Shown in pieces: positions 19,741 to 26,062 of a stretch of 27,317 nt of DNA. Made by a program: the position numbers and the translations under genes. This stretch comes from a virus, in IMG/VR virus record IMGVR_UViG_3300027754_004729, positions 1-27,317 of that record; one strand, 5' to 3'. A model generated the notes under the pieces. It saw only the letters and a program-made list of their open reading frames with translations, was not told the DNA's origin and did no database searches. Every line of letters begins with the position of its first letter. Within the stretch, counting starts at the first letter, position 1.

Positions 19741-20439
19741 TCATACTTTACTGCTTAAGGGGAAACACAACATGCCGTCGTCATGTCCAGCGTAATACCA
19801 ATGAAAGTTAAATCCATATATACTCTCCATCATCGACCAAATATTGACTTCCCAAGTAACGATAGGTAGTAATTCACGTATTACTCTTCTACTGAGTTCA
19901 TGCATTCCTCTTAAAGATTCTCTATCACCCACATAAAACCCCCCACAAAATCTCCATGCTGGATGATCATTTATCGTGGTTTTATAATTCCAAGCCCCCG
20001 GAATGTGAACACCACCCTCTAGTGAATGCAATTTTTTAAGATGCAAGAATGACTTTTCATCTTTTATCACGTGACCAATCCCAAAGTCTACCCAAGATAA
20101 AATCCTCGAATCTGTAATATCCATCGCTTTAACCATGAATTCAGTCTTAGAGTTCATGATTATGTGGAAGTCTTTCGTGTTTTTCGATGGGTTATCTGAT
20201 ACTTGAACGACAGGATTTGCACAAGATTGAATTAATTCATATGTATCTGTTTCTTCTAAGGAACATCTTATGATATTGACATTTTTTAATTCTAAACTGT
20301 CGGTCGATAAAGTTCTATCCACAAAAAGAATCATCGGTATATCAATTACAGCTCTCATTCGGTTAAAGTTATGAAAATACTTTTCTACGGAGTGAGTGGT
20401 ATGACCACTTGATTGAAGTAAAAATGAAGACACTAACAT
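19741..20439 (-). CDS. HtrL/YibB-like putative glycosyltransferase, 232 aa
   Basis: Best fit is the HtrL/YibB family: MLVSSFLLQSSGHTTHSVEK start, MILFVDR, ILSWVDFGIGHVIKD, GGVHIPGAWNY, WRFCGGFYVGDRES, then VTWEVNIWSMMES and FHWYYAGHDDGML. The SWVDFG and WRFCGGF blocks are the shared core with the paralogue at 18427-19140. It is the first gene of a coupled set running to 18086. A short AT-rich gap separates it from a divergent small gene. Role: probable sugar transfer in the phage glycan cluster. Confidence 0.6.
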   Translation of the reverse strand: MLVSSFLLQSSGHTTHSVEKYFHNFNRMRAVIDIPMILFVDRTLSTDSLELKNVNIIRCSLEETDTYELIQSCANPVVQVSDNPSKNTKDFHIIMNSKTEFMVKAMDITDSRILSWVDFGIGHVIKDEKSFLHLKKLHSLEGGVHIPGAWNYKTTINDHPAWRFCGGFYVGDRESLRGMHELSRRVIRELLPIVTWEVNIWSMMESIYGFNFHWYYAGHDDGMLCFPLSSKV

Positions 20440-20480
20440 GATTAATTATACTAAATAATATGGAAAATGTAAATTAAAGG

Positions 20481-20729
20481 ATGGATGTTAATGATAGGTA
20501 CAAAACTCGTATTAAAGCATTCGAAGAAGGTCGAGTTATTTCAGAAGTGATGGAAAGCACAAAAAGAAACCTTCAAGCACTTACCATAGGGATTCGTCCA
20601 GCCAAAGTAGTTTTTGATTTAGGAAAACGAGGACGAACATGTAATAACTCTGACCATGAGCTTTTTGGGTTTCCGATTGAAGAATGTTTAGAAGATGAGT
20701 GCATTCTGGAATTTATGAATAATGAGTAA
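20481..20729 (+). CDS. Small hypothetical protein, 82 aa
   Basis: The start MDVNDRYKTRIKAFEEGRVI is helical and charged; the end IEECLEDECILEFMNNE is acidic. No family is recognised. It is the only + strand gene in the sugar cluster, divergent from the putative glycosyltransferase. AAAGG touches the ATG directly, so ribosome-site spacing is unusual. No other in-frame start lies upstream (TAA six bases before). Real but uncertain. Confidence 0.5.
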   Translation: MDVNDRYKTRIKAFEEGRVISEVMESTKRNLQALTIGIRPAKVVFDLGKRGRTCNNSDHELFGFPIEECLEDECILEFMNNE

Positions 20730-20785
20730 CTAGCCTACTTTCCTATTTCGCTTTATTATATTAGCACGTTGTCTTAATGATGGTA

Positions 20786-20917
20786 TTATAATGTCTTGAA
20801 TGTGACATAATACTCTATATCTTCTTTGGTAATTTCATATACTCTTGCAGATATATCACTTTCTAGATACTTTGCTGCAAGCTTCCAGGCTTCCTCTGAT
20901 ATTTGACTTTTCTTCAT
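20786..20917 (-). CDS. Short ORF, 43 aa (possibly 3' part of a frameshifted gene)
   Basis: It reads MKKSQISEEAWKLAAKYLES, then DISARVYEITKEDIEYYVTF and KTL: a natural-looking, mostly helical sequence. There is no Shine-Dalgarno. The frame before it (20856-21010, without a start codon) also reads like protein (AASLRDAHEVIRNLEKECNQ). The 61-aa ORF at 20969-21154 ends just where that frame opens. The three pieces may be one ~120-residue gene interrupted by two single-base frameshifts, or overlapping small genes. Confidence 0.45.
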   Translation of the reverse strand: MKKSQISEEAWKLAAKYLESDISARVYEITKEDIEYYVTFKTL

Positions 20918-20968
20918 AAGAGTCGTGCTGGGATTTATACTGGTTACATTCCTTTTCTAGATTACGAA

Positions 20969-21154
20969 TTACTTCATGGGCGTCACGTAAAGAAGCGGCA
21001 GAGACTCATCTGGTCTACTTAGTCGTCTATATTCAGATATGCAACAATCATGGAATTTCTTCTCTTGCGAATGATCATGTAGATGATTATTCGCAAGTCG
21101 TATGGCTGCTACCATGTCGTAAAGGACATCATGGGAATGTCTCATATAAATCAT
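20969..21154 (-). CDS. Small protein, 61 aa (possibly 5' part of a frameshifted gene)
   Basis: MIYMRHSHDVLYDMVAAIRL is followed by NNHLHDHSQEKKFHDCCISE, then YRRLSRPDE. The start ATG overlaps the preceding short gene's stop (ATGA). A second ATG at 21145 has AGGA 8 nt upstream and is an alternative start. The last residues (SLPLLYVTPMK) look unlike the rest, while another frame continues well from the same point, which suggests a frameshift near 21005-21010. Function unknown. Confidence 0.5.
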   Translation of the reverse strand: MIYMRHSHDVLYDMVAAIRLANNHLHDHSQEKKFHDCCISEYRRLSRPDESLPLLYVTPMK

Positions 21155-21228
21155 CCTAATGGATTTCGATTAAGTCGCCCAACGCAATATCCTGCTACAA
21201 ATGCCAATGCTGACATGATAATTATCAT
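21151..21228 (-). CDS. Tiny membrane-type peptide, 25 aa
   Basis: MIIIMSALAFVAGYCVGRLN, then RNPLG: a single hydrophobic span with a basic end. Both ends overlap neighbours as ATGA (21225-21228 and 21151-21154), which is strong evidence for a real coupled gene despite its size. It could be a small membrane-anchored accessory protein; function unknown. Confidence 0.5.
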   Translation of the reverse strand: MIIIMSALAFVAGYCVGRLNRNPLG

Positions 21229-21391
21229 GGATGAGTCACCTGACAGGTAGTTGAATTTTTAGGATGTCCGCAGTAGGAACATAAAGTAGCATTATTCCAG
21301 CGTCCCCATGCATATGGATATTTATTTTTGAATAAAATTCTTGTTCGCAACAAGCTACTCCAAATTTGCCTGAATCAATTGTTTTATTCAT
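21225..21391 (-). pseudogene. Small zinc-knuckle gene with apparent single-base frameshift
   Basis: The ATG at 21391 opens MNKTIDSGKFGVACCEQEFY-S-K. In another frame the sequence continues KYPYAWGRWNNATLCSYCGH, then PKNSTTCQVTHP and a stop that forms ATGA with the tiny membrane gene. Adding one A to the five-A run near 21330 joins both parts into one ~55-residue protein with CC, C-x2-C and C-x3-H zinc ligands. Either the gene is broken, or a base is missing from the assembly, or the frame is shifted during translation. Confidence 0.5.
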
Positions 21392-21418
21392 ATATAATTC
21401 TACGGATATGAATTTTAT

Positions 21419-22531
21419 TCAAAAGAGATTTTTCTTCTCATTCATGACTTCATGGCGAACCCTCATGAAGTCATTTAAAAATGATAAGGAGAGCTTACAA
21501 ATCCAAGCTTCTCTATCCATAATACCGAAGGTTATCCTAAATGTTTCAGTCATATCATCAAAAGCTAACCCAGACACAAATTCGATGGTATGTTTCTCTT
21601 TTAAAAAAAACGGGATACTGTAGTCCTCAATAGCCATTCGTGAATTGAACTTCACGAATCTATGGAAATAGTTCCTTCTGCTGTCATGGAGAATGACTAC
21701 TTCATGTACAATAGCAAAGTAAGAATCCCCGACCTTGACCAATTGACCACCACCTCTAAATGATTTAGAAATGTTCGGAGCCAAATTCCTTGATATTATG
21801 TTTAGACTTCCATCTTTATATTGAATTACATCTGTCCAACCACCATTGTTACACTCATATAACCATTCAGGACATTCAGAGCCAAGAATAGGCATCCAAT
21901 TTTTTTCGTGCTTATCATGAGAAACTGGTGATTCTAATAATTTAATATCATGCATGAAGCTCCTTTCAACGTTGAGCTTACCGACAGCTATTCTTGCTTT
22001 GTCAGTATAAGGCAGCATATTCCGGATAGTTCCAGATACATAATACTGATGATCTATTTTAAATAAACGTACATCCTCGATCCCATCAGCCGGGAAGTTA
22101 CTTTTCTCGTAGGGTTCACTGTCTATACTAGATATACTTTCAATTTCGTCTTTTTCATTAAGAGATAACAACTGATACCGAGTATAAATCGTATTATTTG
22201 AACTATCTTTAATATGGTATCTTCCATCTACTATTTCATAATTAGCATTCCTTACTAATACATAGTGGCCTAAGTCCTTCTGTATAAGTGTCGGATTAAA
22301 CACCCCCCATCCCGGATTATACGGAGGAATATTTAAATCCACAAATGTAACACCCTCTAAATCTGCAAGTTTAGGCATATAAAAAGTATAATTTTGTTTT
22401 AAATTATTCTCTATATGATAAGGAGGATTTGAGAGTAACCCCCTTTCGCAAGACCTAAGACCTGATCTTTCTTCACCTACATAATATGAATTAATCGATA
22501 AAGCAAGATCATACTCTATAGGGTTAATCAT
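21419..22531 (-). CDS. GH130-like five-bladed beta-propeller protein, 370 aa
   Basis: Blade-like motifs in order: GVFNPTLIQKDLGHYVLVRN, TIYTRYQLLSL, GIEDVRLFKIDHQYYVSGTI, EKNWMPI, FRGGGQLVKVGDSYFAIVHE, NYFHRFVKFN, IEFVSGLAFDD and FRITFGIMDREAWICKLSLS. This order (N-P-T-L, E-D-x-R, K-N-W, R-G-G, H-E, H-R-F, I-E-F-x-x-G-L, F-G-x-x-D) fits the GH130 phosphorylase-like or related propellers found in glycan clusters. Phosphorolysis or hydrolysis of a glycoside is possible; a sugar-binding role is the alternative. It is the leftward first gene after a ~200-bp divergent intergenic region and fits the sugar genes downstream. Confidence 0.6.
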   Translation of the reverse strand: MINPIEYDLALSINSYYVGEERSGLRSCERGLLSNPPYHIENNLKQNYTFYMPKLADLEGVTFVDLNIPPYNPGWGVFNPTLIQKDLGHYVLVRNANYEIVDGRYHIKDSSNNTIYTRYQLLSLNEKDEIESISSIDSEPYEKSNFPADGIEDVRLFKIDHQYYVSGTIRNMLPYTDKARIAVGKLNVERSFMHDIKLLESPVSHDKHEKNWMPILGSECPEWLYECNNGGWTDVIQYKDGSLNIISRNLAPNISKSFRGGGQLVKVGDSYFAIVHEVVILHDSRRNYFHRFVKFNSRMAIEDYSIPFFLKEKHTIEFVSGLAFDDMTETFRITFGIMDREAWICKLSLSFLNDFMRVRHEVMNEKKNLF

Positions 22532-22639
22532 TAAGAGTACTTTACTAAACGAAGATTCTTTAAAGGATATGTGCGTTTATAATATAATTTAAAGGCAGTG
22601 TGTATGAATTAAAATACATACTACTAGCGTATCCCGAGC

Positions 22640-22660
22640 TTTTTGCCGACGAAGCAAAAA
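22640..22660. other. Hairpin TTTTTGC / GCAAAAA in divergent intergenic region
   Basis: A perfect 7-bp stem with a 7-nt loop (cgacgaa) flanked by AT-rich DNA. It could be a bidirectional terminator-like element or a leader structure. The surrounding 203-bp gap (22532-22734) contains no convincing ORF. A TATAAT occurs at 22578-22583 but lacks a matching -35. Confidence 0.3.
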
Positions 22661-22734
22661 TCAGTATTTGGGGAAAATATTAACATAGTTTCACCGCTTT
22701 ACAATTTATATGTTTTTTATTATTATTTTTTAAC

Positions 22735-23508
22735 GTGAAGCCCCATGAACTATCAAATACTCTTCGTCATATAGCTGCAGCCATAGAGGGTTCTAAGAAT
22801 CCCTCTCGTAAACTTGTCGCTGCGGATTTAAAAATAGTGATTTCACGTTTATCTTCTACAGTCGACCTTGTAAAAATTCTCGCGGATCACGCCATGTGGG
22901 TCAAAGGAGATCGCGCGGGGAGGAAAGCCAATCTGGAGGGAGCGGATCTGATCGGGACGGACCTGCGCAAGGCGAACCTAGCCGAGGCGGACATGGCCGG
23001 GGCGAGTATGGTCGAGGCGAACCTGACCGAAGCGAACCTGACAAATGCGGACCTGTATGGGGCGGACCTGACCAAAGTGGCCCTGCGCGGGGCGAACCTG
23101 CGCAGGGCAATCCTGATCGGGGCGAACCTGACCGGGGCGAACCTGAGCAATGCGGATCTGATAGGGGCAGTCCTGCTCGGGGTGAACCTGAGCGGGGCGG
23201 ACCTGCGTGGGGCGAATTTGACCAGGGCGTACCTGGAAAATGCGTACTTGAAAAAGGCGGACCTGACCGGGGCGAACCTGATCGTGGCGGACCTGACCGG
23301 GGCGAACCTGACAAATGCGGACCTGGCCGGGGCAATCCTGCTCGGGGCGAACCTGACAAATGCGGACCTGACCGGGGCGGACCTGCGCAATGCGAATTTG
23401 AGCAATGCGAATTTGACCAATGCGAAATTGATCGGGGCAATACTGGACGGGGCAAAAACTCAGGGAGCCGATTTCACCGGAGCCGATATGGATCCTGAAA
23501 TTATATGA
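22735..23508 (+). CDS. Pentapeptide-repeat protein, 257 aa
   Basis: A GTG start with no Shine-Dalgarno, preceded by a T-rich tract; no other standard start is available upstream. Residues 1-64 are helical (LSNTLRHIAAAIEGSKNPSR, then KLVAADLKIVISRL). Residues 65-254 are 38 consecutive pentads of the A-(D/N)-L-x-x type, predicting a right-handed quadrilateral beta-helix. The family includes Qnr and MfpA, DNA-mimic gyrase binders, but most members have no known role, and this repeat face is Asn/Asp-mixed rather than strongly acidic. The repeat DNA is GC-rich while the first ~150 bp are not. It shares exact blocks with the gene at 25889. Confidence 0.85.
   Translation: MKPHELSNTLRHIAAAIEGSKNPSRKLVAADLKIVISRLSSTVDLVKILADHAMWVKGDRAGRKANLEGADLIGTDLRKANLAEADMAGASMVEANLTEANLTNADLYGADLTKVALRGANLRRAILIGANLTGANLSNADLIGAVLLGVNLSGADLRGANLTRAYLENAYLKKADLTGANLIVADLTGANLTNADLAGAILLGANLTNADLTGADLRNANLSNANLTNAKLIGAILDGAKTQGADFTGADMDPEII
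22986..23025 (+). repeat. 40-bp block identical to 26791-26830
   Basis: From ggcggacatggccggggcga onward, 40 bases are identical in both pentapeptide genes, encoding ADMAG-ASMVE-ANL. The flanks differ. Confidence 0.85.
23344..23470 (+). repeat. 127-bp block identical to 27191-27317
   Basis: It encodes ANLTN-ADLTG-ADLRN-ANLS, then ANLTN-AKLIG-AILDG-AKTQG. The copy is identical base for base up to the window edge, so the true match may be longer. Confidence 0.9.
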
Positions 23509-23568
23509 TGGACCGGTTGTCCCGGGGTCGTCACACGCACCAGAATGCTACTACGCATCTTGCGTCGT

Positions 23569-23603
23569 AATAGCTTCGTACCGGTTAAACCGATGAAGCT
23601 ATT
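23569..23603 (+). terminator. Hairpin terminator-like element after pentapeptide gene
   Basis: AATAGCTTC pairs with GAAGCTATT, with an inner CGGT/ACCG stem, and is followed by gaatcttttgtc. It sits 60 bp after the stop codon. A weaker ACGCA-tct-TGCGT hairpin lies just before it (about 23552-23565). Likely the end of the upstream transcript. Confidence 0.5.
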
Positions 23604-23671
23604 GAATCTTTTGTCATTGTCGTTAGTCGGGAGTGCCAGTCCCTCTTTCTACTTTCCACTACGTGCGCCCC

Positions 23672-23686
23672 GCCGGACCATCCGGC
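23672..23686. other. GC-rich hairpin upstream of GNAT gene
   Basis: GCCGGA-cca-TCCGGC lies 37 bp before the GNAT ATG. The 214-bp gap 23509-23722 is GC-rich and carries several stems but no ORF that I can support; a small RNA or 5' leader is possible. Confidence 0.3.
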
Positions 23687-23722
23687 TCCAGAGGCTTGTC
23701 TTTCTTGTGACGGAATGAATAT

Positions 23723-24349
23723 ATGAACCTCCTGAAGATCGCCACCCGCATCGCGTCCAACAGCCCGCGTCGCGTCCAACAGCCTAGGGTCAGTACGGAA
23801 GTGCGCGTTGTCTCCAAAGAGGACCTGGATGAAATCCTGAAGATGAGCATGGAGCCTGAGCTTCAGGAAATCTTGTCGGAAGCGGACCATGGGCCGGACC
23901 AAATAGTAGCTATTGCGACGGAAGGTGAAGAGGTGATCGGGGCTTACGTGAAACCGAAGGACGGACTCGGATTTGTGAAGTCAAAGCCCGGGTCGGGAGT
24001 AGGGAAAGACTTGACCTCGTTAGTCCTACGAGAATTACGGGAAAGGAAGTGGAAGACGAAGGTGCAGGTGGGTGTCGGCAACGTCAAATCCTTGCGACAC
24101 CATGCTCTCCTCGGTTACAGGGTGACGTCGTTCCAAAAACATCCTGATATTGAGGAACACCCCCGTGTTATGTTCAACAAGAAATACAGCTTCGATGATC
24201 TTAACGCCGTCAACAAAATGCTTGATGCCGTCGTCAAATCGAACGGCCTGATAAAAATTCAAATAAACGAAAAACCGGCTGATACAGACGCGTGGAAGAA
24301 CGTGCCGGGAATGGGCACGTACAGTATGGATATACCCAAAGTAATCTAA
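23723..24349 (+). CDS. GNAT-like acyltransferase, 208 aa
   Basis: Residues ~26-155 follow the GNAT fold: VIGAYVKPKDGLGFVKSKPG, then an acetyl-CoA-loop-like G-S-G-V-G-K (90-95) with a following helix LTSLVLRELRERK, VQVGVGNVKSLRHHALLGY and a final strand VMFNKKY. The H-x-x-L-L-G-Y segment is typical of motif B. The target is unknown; phage GNATs can modify host proteins, toxins or small molecules. The N-terminal extension MNLLKIATRIASNSPRR resembles the starts of neighbouring + strand genes. It is more GC-rich than the sugar cluster and has only weak ribosome-site sequence. The C-terminal ~50 residues lie beyond the usual domain. Confidence 0.7.
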   Translation: MNLLKIATRIASNSPRRVQQPRVSTEVRVVSKEDLDEILKMSMEPELQEILSEADHGPDQIVAIATEGEEVIGAYVKPKDGLGFVKSKPGSGVGKDLTSLVLRELRERKWKTKVQVGVGNVKSLRHHALLGYRVTSFQKHPDIEEHPRVMFNKKYSFDDLNAVNKMLDAVVKSNGLIKIQINEKPADTDAWKNVPGMGTYSMDIPKVI

Positions 24350-24413
24350 TCAAGCTCTCTTTCTCCTTAAAGCGATACTAGCATTGGTGTATTCAGATTT
24401 TATTAGTAATGTC

Positions 24414-24609
24414 TTGAAAAGAACTGATGAATTATATGATGGACATGGAAAGAATATCAATGCGGATTGCTTTTGGGAATTCGAACTTGATCGATTCTCG
24501 ATTGCTTCGTATTGCCTTTCGCGTTATAGAAGCATCTAGGGTTGATGATTTAATACTCGCTAATCCAGATTTAGTAGAGGATATTAAAATACTCTCCGAT
24601 GAAGATCCT
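24414..24609 (+). repeat. Duplicate of the 5' region of the gene at 25889 (copy A)
   Basis: 24434-24609 matches 25887-26062 at 174 of 176 positions. A further 20 bp upstream match with one change, after a 13-bp gap relative to copy B. Identity ends abruptly after gatgaagatcct. Confidence 0.9.
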
Positions 24610-24636
24610 GCAGTGTGCTTTGTCGATAAAATATGA
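24427..24636 (+). CDS. Truncated paralogue of the fusion-gene N-terminus, 69 aa
   Basis: MNYMMDMERISMRIAFGNSN, then LIDSRLLRIAFRVIEASRVD and a stretch ending DED. From there it diverges to PAVCFVDKI and stops, where the gene at 25889 continues into its central domain. It could start at 24427 or at 24436, the position equal to the start of the longer gene. It has no Shine-Dalgarno. Either a broken duplicate or a small protein made of the helical module alone. A short hairpin (24639-24656) follows. Confidence 0.5.
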   Translation: MNYMMDMERISMRIAFGNSNLIDSRLLRIAFRVIEASRVDDLILANPDLVEDIKILSDEDPAVCFVDKI

Positions 24637-24638
24637 TG

Positions 24639-24656
24639 AAATCACTTATGTGATTT
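24639..24656. terminator. Short hairpin between convergent genes
   Basis: AAATCAC-ttat-GTGATTT, a perfect 7-bp stem overlapping the last codons of the minus-strand gene. Weak but well placed to end transcripts from both sides. Confidence 0.35.
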
Positions 24657-25322
24657 ATTCTTAGGAAGAGACATCCTTTTAGCCGAGACAGCTGTCTTTT
24701 TCACTGCTGTCTTTTTCACTGCTGTCTTTTTCACTGCTGTCTTTTTCACTGCTGTCTTTTTCACCGCTGTCTTTTTCACCGCTGTCTTTTTCACCGCTGT
24801 CTTTTTCTTCGCTACAGCACGTTTTTTATTCAAAGTAGGTTTAGTTCCCGGAATGTACTTATACTCTTCATCATCCTGAGTAACAGTGATAGTCTCTCCA
24901 TTCTCATCTTCTTCGTCTTCTTCGGGAGTGTGATGTAATGTAATAAGGGGAGGATTAAAGCAGACTTCTAAATCGCCGAAAGAACCCGCGTTTATTTCCC
25001 AGCCACAAGTATGCAATGATAGCATCTCATAGGCGATTTCTTCTGAAATTTGAATAATATTCTTCTTTTTAAGACCAGTTATTTTATCCCAAGTCTTCTT
25101 CTTAACATTCCATACGGATTCAATAGTGACCACATCTTCAAAAAGTCCCTCGAATGACTTTTGATCTACAATAGCACCCTTCGCATCTTCCATTTTTTCA
25201 AAATCGGCAGATCCGCAATCTCCAACGCCGCAATAATGAACCCAGATGACACTCCCGTTTACCTTTTGGGATAACGGCAGTAAAACTGAATACAGATTTT
25301 CGATAGTTTGACTCATTTTCAT
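24642..25322 (-). CDS. DUF6878-like protein with lysine-rich KKTAV tail
   Basis: The N-terminal ~150 residues resemble DUF6878-type phage and plasmid proteins: VIWVHYCGVGDCGSADFEKM, EEIAYEMLSLHTCGWEINAG and SFGDLEVCFN, matching the family layout (hhYxGxGDxG, then AYxxL...H.GWE.N.GxxG). An acidic linker (EEDEEDENGE) follows, then eight KKTAV repeats and a basic end, like a histone-H1-type tail that could bind DNA. The start overlaps the preceding stop (ATGA), coupling it to the DUF6915-like gene. Biochemical function is unknown. Confidence 0.65.
   Translation of the reverse strand: MKMSQTIENLYSVLLPLSQKVNGSVIWVHYCGVGDCGSADFEKMEDAKGAIVDQKSFEGLFEDVVTIESVWNVKKKTWDKITGLKKKNIIQISEEIAYEMLSLHTCGWEINAGSFGDLEVCFNPPLITLHHTPEEDEEDENGETITVTQDDEEYKYIPGTKPTLNKKRAVAKKKTAVKKTAVKKTAVKKTAVKKTAVKKTAVKKTAVKKTAVSAKRMSLPKNKSHK
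24691..24810 (-). repeat. Eight tandem 15-bp units (KKTAV)
   Basis: gctgtctttttcact units repeat eight times with only a T/C difference near the end of some, encoding TAVKK. A recent, length-variable array. Confidence 0.95.
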
Positions 25323-25669
25323 TTCTCCTCTAATGCCGCTGAAACTTTATATCCTCGACTCATCCAGACTTCAGGCTTCATACACCTTAGCCAATCTTCG
25401 ACCGTGGGGATTCTACCACCGCAGTCTTCTTTAACATGCTGTTCAAGTACATAACGCACATGCACCTCTTTGCTTGAAGAGTTTGTAAAACTCACACCAA
25501 ATATTTTTTCTGCTTCGAAAATTCCATAAGAATGATGACGCATAGCACGGTGTCTAAAATCTGCGAAGGTCTGTTTAGTGTCGTCCATCCACTGATGGAG
25601 ATGAAGATAATCTTCGGGTTTACCACCCCAGATTTTAACCGAAGTTTTACAATGATCTGCTGGATGCAT
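25319..25669 (-). CDS. DUF6915-like protein, 116 aa
   Basis: It follows the DUF6915 pattern closely: MHPADHCKTSVKIWGGKPED (GGKPEDYLxxHxW), DDTKQTFADFRHRAMRHHSY, GIFEAEKIFGVSFTNSSSKE, VRYVLEQHVKEDCGGRIPTV and DWLRCMKPEVWMSRG. This small conserved protein has no established function, and its length is typical. The many conserved His residues (FRHRAMRHH, EQHV.ED) suggest metal binding or hydrolase-like chemistry, which is inference only. It is the first gene of a two-gene coupled unit. Confidence 0.75.
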   Translation of the reverse strand: MHPADHCKTSVKIWGGKPEDYLHLHQWMDDTKQTFADFRHRAMRHHSYGIFEAEKIFGVSFTNSSSKEVHVRYVLEQHVKEDCGGRIPTVEDWLRCMKPEVWMSRGYKVSAALEEK

Positions 25670-25853
25670 AAAATATTTACATAAAATACATTTGAACTAA
25701 TAAAATACATATGAGTTTAATTTCATAGGTGCTTAAGGATATGGAACCGTTTCGGCAGCTAAAAGAAGACCCCTGATGAAGATCTTACAATGAGTAACTA
25801 TCATTACTTGGGGCAAATTTCAACACGGGCTTTCATCTTTTATGAAAAATATT

Positions 25854-26062
25854 TTGAAAAGAGCTGATGAATTGAAACATGAAATTATATGATGGACGTG
25901 GAAAGAATATCAATGCGGATTGCTTTTGGGAATTCGAACTTGATCGATTCTCGATTGCTTCGTATTGCGTTTCGCGTTATAGAAGCATCTAGGGTTGATG
26001 ATTTAATACTCGCTAATCCAGATTTAGTAGAGGATATTAAAATACTCTCCGATGAAGATCCT
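25854..26062 (+). repeat. 5' region duplicated at 24414-24609 (copy B)
   Basis: The counterpart of copy A. It holds 13 extra bases (gaaacatgaaatt, 25874-25886) just before the ATG, creating a possible short leader ORF that ends in the start codon. Confidence 0.9.

Noticed and set aside
22887-23498. Long alternative frames on both strands across the first pentapeptide array
   Set aside because: Regular 15-bp GC-rich repeats lack stops in all frames; only the A-(D/N)-L-x-x frame makes a known fold and has a non-repeat N-terminal part.
24350-24530. Open second frame reading through copy A (LKRTDELYDGHGKNINAD and onward)
   Set aside because: Protein-like but has no ATG; both base differences between copies change this frame, while one is silent in the other frame, which also continues into the long fusion gene.
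25861-25892. Possible 16-codon leader peptide ending in the ATG of the fusion gene
   Set aside because: It depends on a 13-bp segment missing from copy A and has no ribosome site; too little to call a gene.
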